Shown: piece by piece, positions 6,151 to 6,455 of the stretch
Layout of the letters: each line of letters opens with the position of its first letter
Numbering within the stretch: the stretch's first letter is position 1
Assembly: GCA_023433345.1 (NCBI GenBank)
Contig: JAEZDA010000001.1
Location: 1-6,455 of the forward strand
Length of the DNA stretch: 6,455 bases
From: Bacteroidota bacterium
Lineage (GTDB): Bacteria; Bacteroidota; Bacteroidia; Chitinophagales; Chitinophagaceae
Reading direction: 5' to 3'
Notes under the pieces: model-generated
Seen by the model: the letters and a program-made list of their open reading frames with translations, nothing else
Databases searched by the model: none
What the model was told of the DNA's origin: nothing
Translations under genes and position numbers: made by a program

Positions 6151-6455
6151 AAATAATTCCCGCTACCTTATTCCGCTTTACAAACTTCCCGTAGCCTTTT
6201 TCCAACCTGCATTCATTGTTTTGAATGGCTACCTTTCCCCGCAACAGCACGGTTTTCACTTTCCCGGTCAGTTCCCACCCTTCATATCCGCTGTAGTCTA
6301 CATTCATGTGATGCGTTTTTGCAGAGATCGTGTGTTTCTCTTTCGGATCGATCAGAATAATATCCGCATCGCTTCCTACGGCTATAGTTCCTTTCTGTGG
6401 GAACATTCCGAAAATTTTAGCAGGATTTGTACAAGCCACTTCAACATATTTATTG
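6149..6455 (-). CDS. hydA: Dihydropyrimidinase (hydantoinase), C-terminal part
   Basis: Cyclic amidohydrolase that opens 5,6-dihydrouracil or dihydrothymine to N-carbamoyl-beta-amino acids in reductive pyrimidine breakdown; cytosolic and usually tetrameric. Only about 101 C-terminal codons are in view. The frame stays open to the right edge (N-K-Y-V-E-V before ACTNPAK), so the first in-frame GTG at 6437-6439 is an internal valine, not the start. Recognisable blocks are NPAKIFGMFP, GTIAVGSDADIILIDP, HHMNVDYSGYEGWELTGK and VLLRGKVAIQNNECRLEKGYG, typical of the family's C-terminal beta-sandwich; the NVDY..YEGWE block favours dihydropyrimidinase over allantoinase or dihydroorotase. The metal-binding residues are outside the window, so activity cannot be judged. 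The stop codon (TAA, 6151-6149) overlaps the outer end of the IS right repeat, so the last residues (VAGII) or the stop itself might have been altered by the insertion. Confidence 0.93.
   Translation of the reverse strand, partial: NKYVEVACTNPAKIFGMFPQKGTIAVGSDADIILIDPKEKHTISAKTHHMNVDYSGYEGWELTGKVKTVLLRGKVAIQNNECRLEKGYGKFVKRNKVAGII

Overview
The window looks like a piece of a Bacteroidota chromosome, most likely from the Chitinophagales/Sphingobacteriia side. This rests on several things: the hybrid-kinase/response-regulator/CheR/CheB gene order, a DUF4136-type lipoprotein with a short lipobox signal, start codons without Shine-Dalgarno sequences, A/T-rich period-7 repeats between genes, and a Bacteroidota-style dihydropyrimidinase C-terminus. 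The assignment is an inference from style and protein families; no marker gene is present.

Bases 2-4022 hold a tightly packed signalling operon on the plus strand. It starts with the 3' part of a large hybrid histidine kinase (coiled coil, HisKA, HATPase, three receivers). One base later comes a stand-alone receiver protein, which overlaps a CheR methyltransferase by 14 bp, which in turn overlaps a single-domain CheB methylesterase by 19 bp. No CheA, CheW or methyl-accepting chemoreceptor is visible. The enzymes that methylate and demethylate glutamates therefore sit beside a phosphorelay rather than a classical chemotaxis array. The third receiver of the kinase and the stand-alone receiver are very alike and may descend from one duplication. 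After an 89-bp gap comes a DUF4136 lipoprotein (4112-4672), probably a separate unit.

Bases 4677-6150 are an accessory interval. An imperfect 7-bp tandem array runs in phase into the left inverted repeat of an IS4-family insertion sequence. The element carries a terminator-like hairpin near its left end and an apparently intact 399-residue transposase with all catalytic residues (4833-6032). Its ends form a 35-bp inverted repeat with 33 matches, but no convincing target-site duplication is visible. The outer 18 bases of each arm may be transposon sequence or the two halves of a pre-existing palindrome into which the element jumped.

Bases 6149-6455 on the minus strand are the C-terminal part of a dihydropyrimidinase (hydantoinase). 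Its stop codon overlaps the outer end of the right inverted repeat, so the insertion lies at the very 3' edge of this gene, between two convergent genes. Both the kinase (left) and the hydantoinase (right) run out of the window.

The most interesting candidates are the receptor-less CheR/CheB phosphorelay with a Glu/Gln-rich coiled coil as a possible methylation target, the degenerate middle receiver, the A9 tract that could uncouple receiver 3, and the heptamer array/palindrome at the insertion site.
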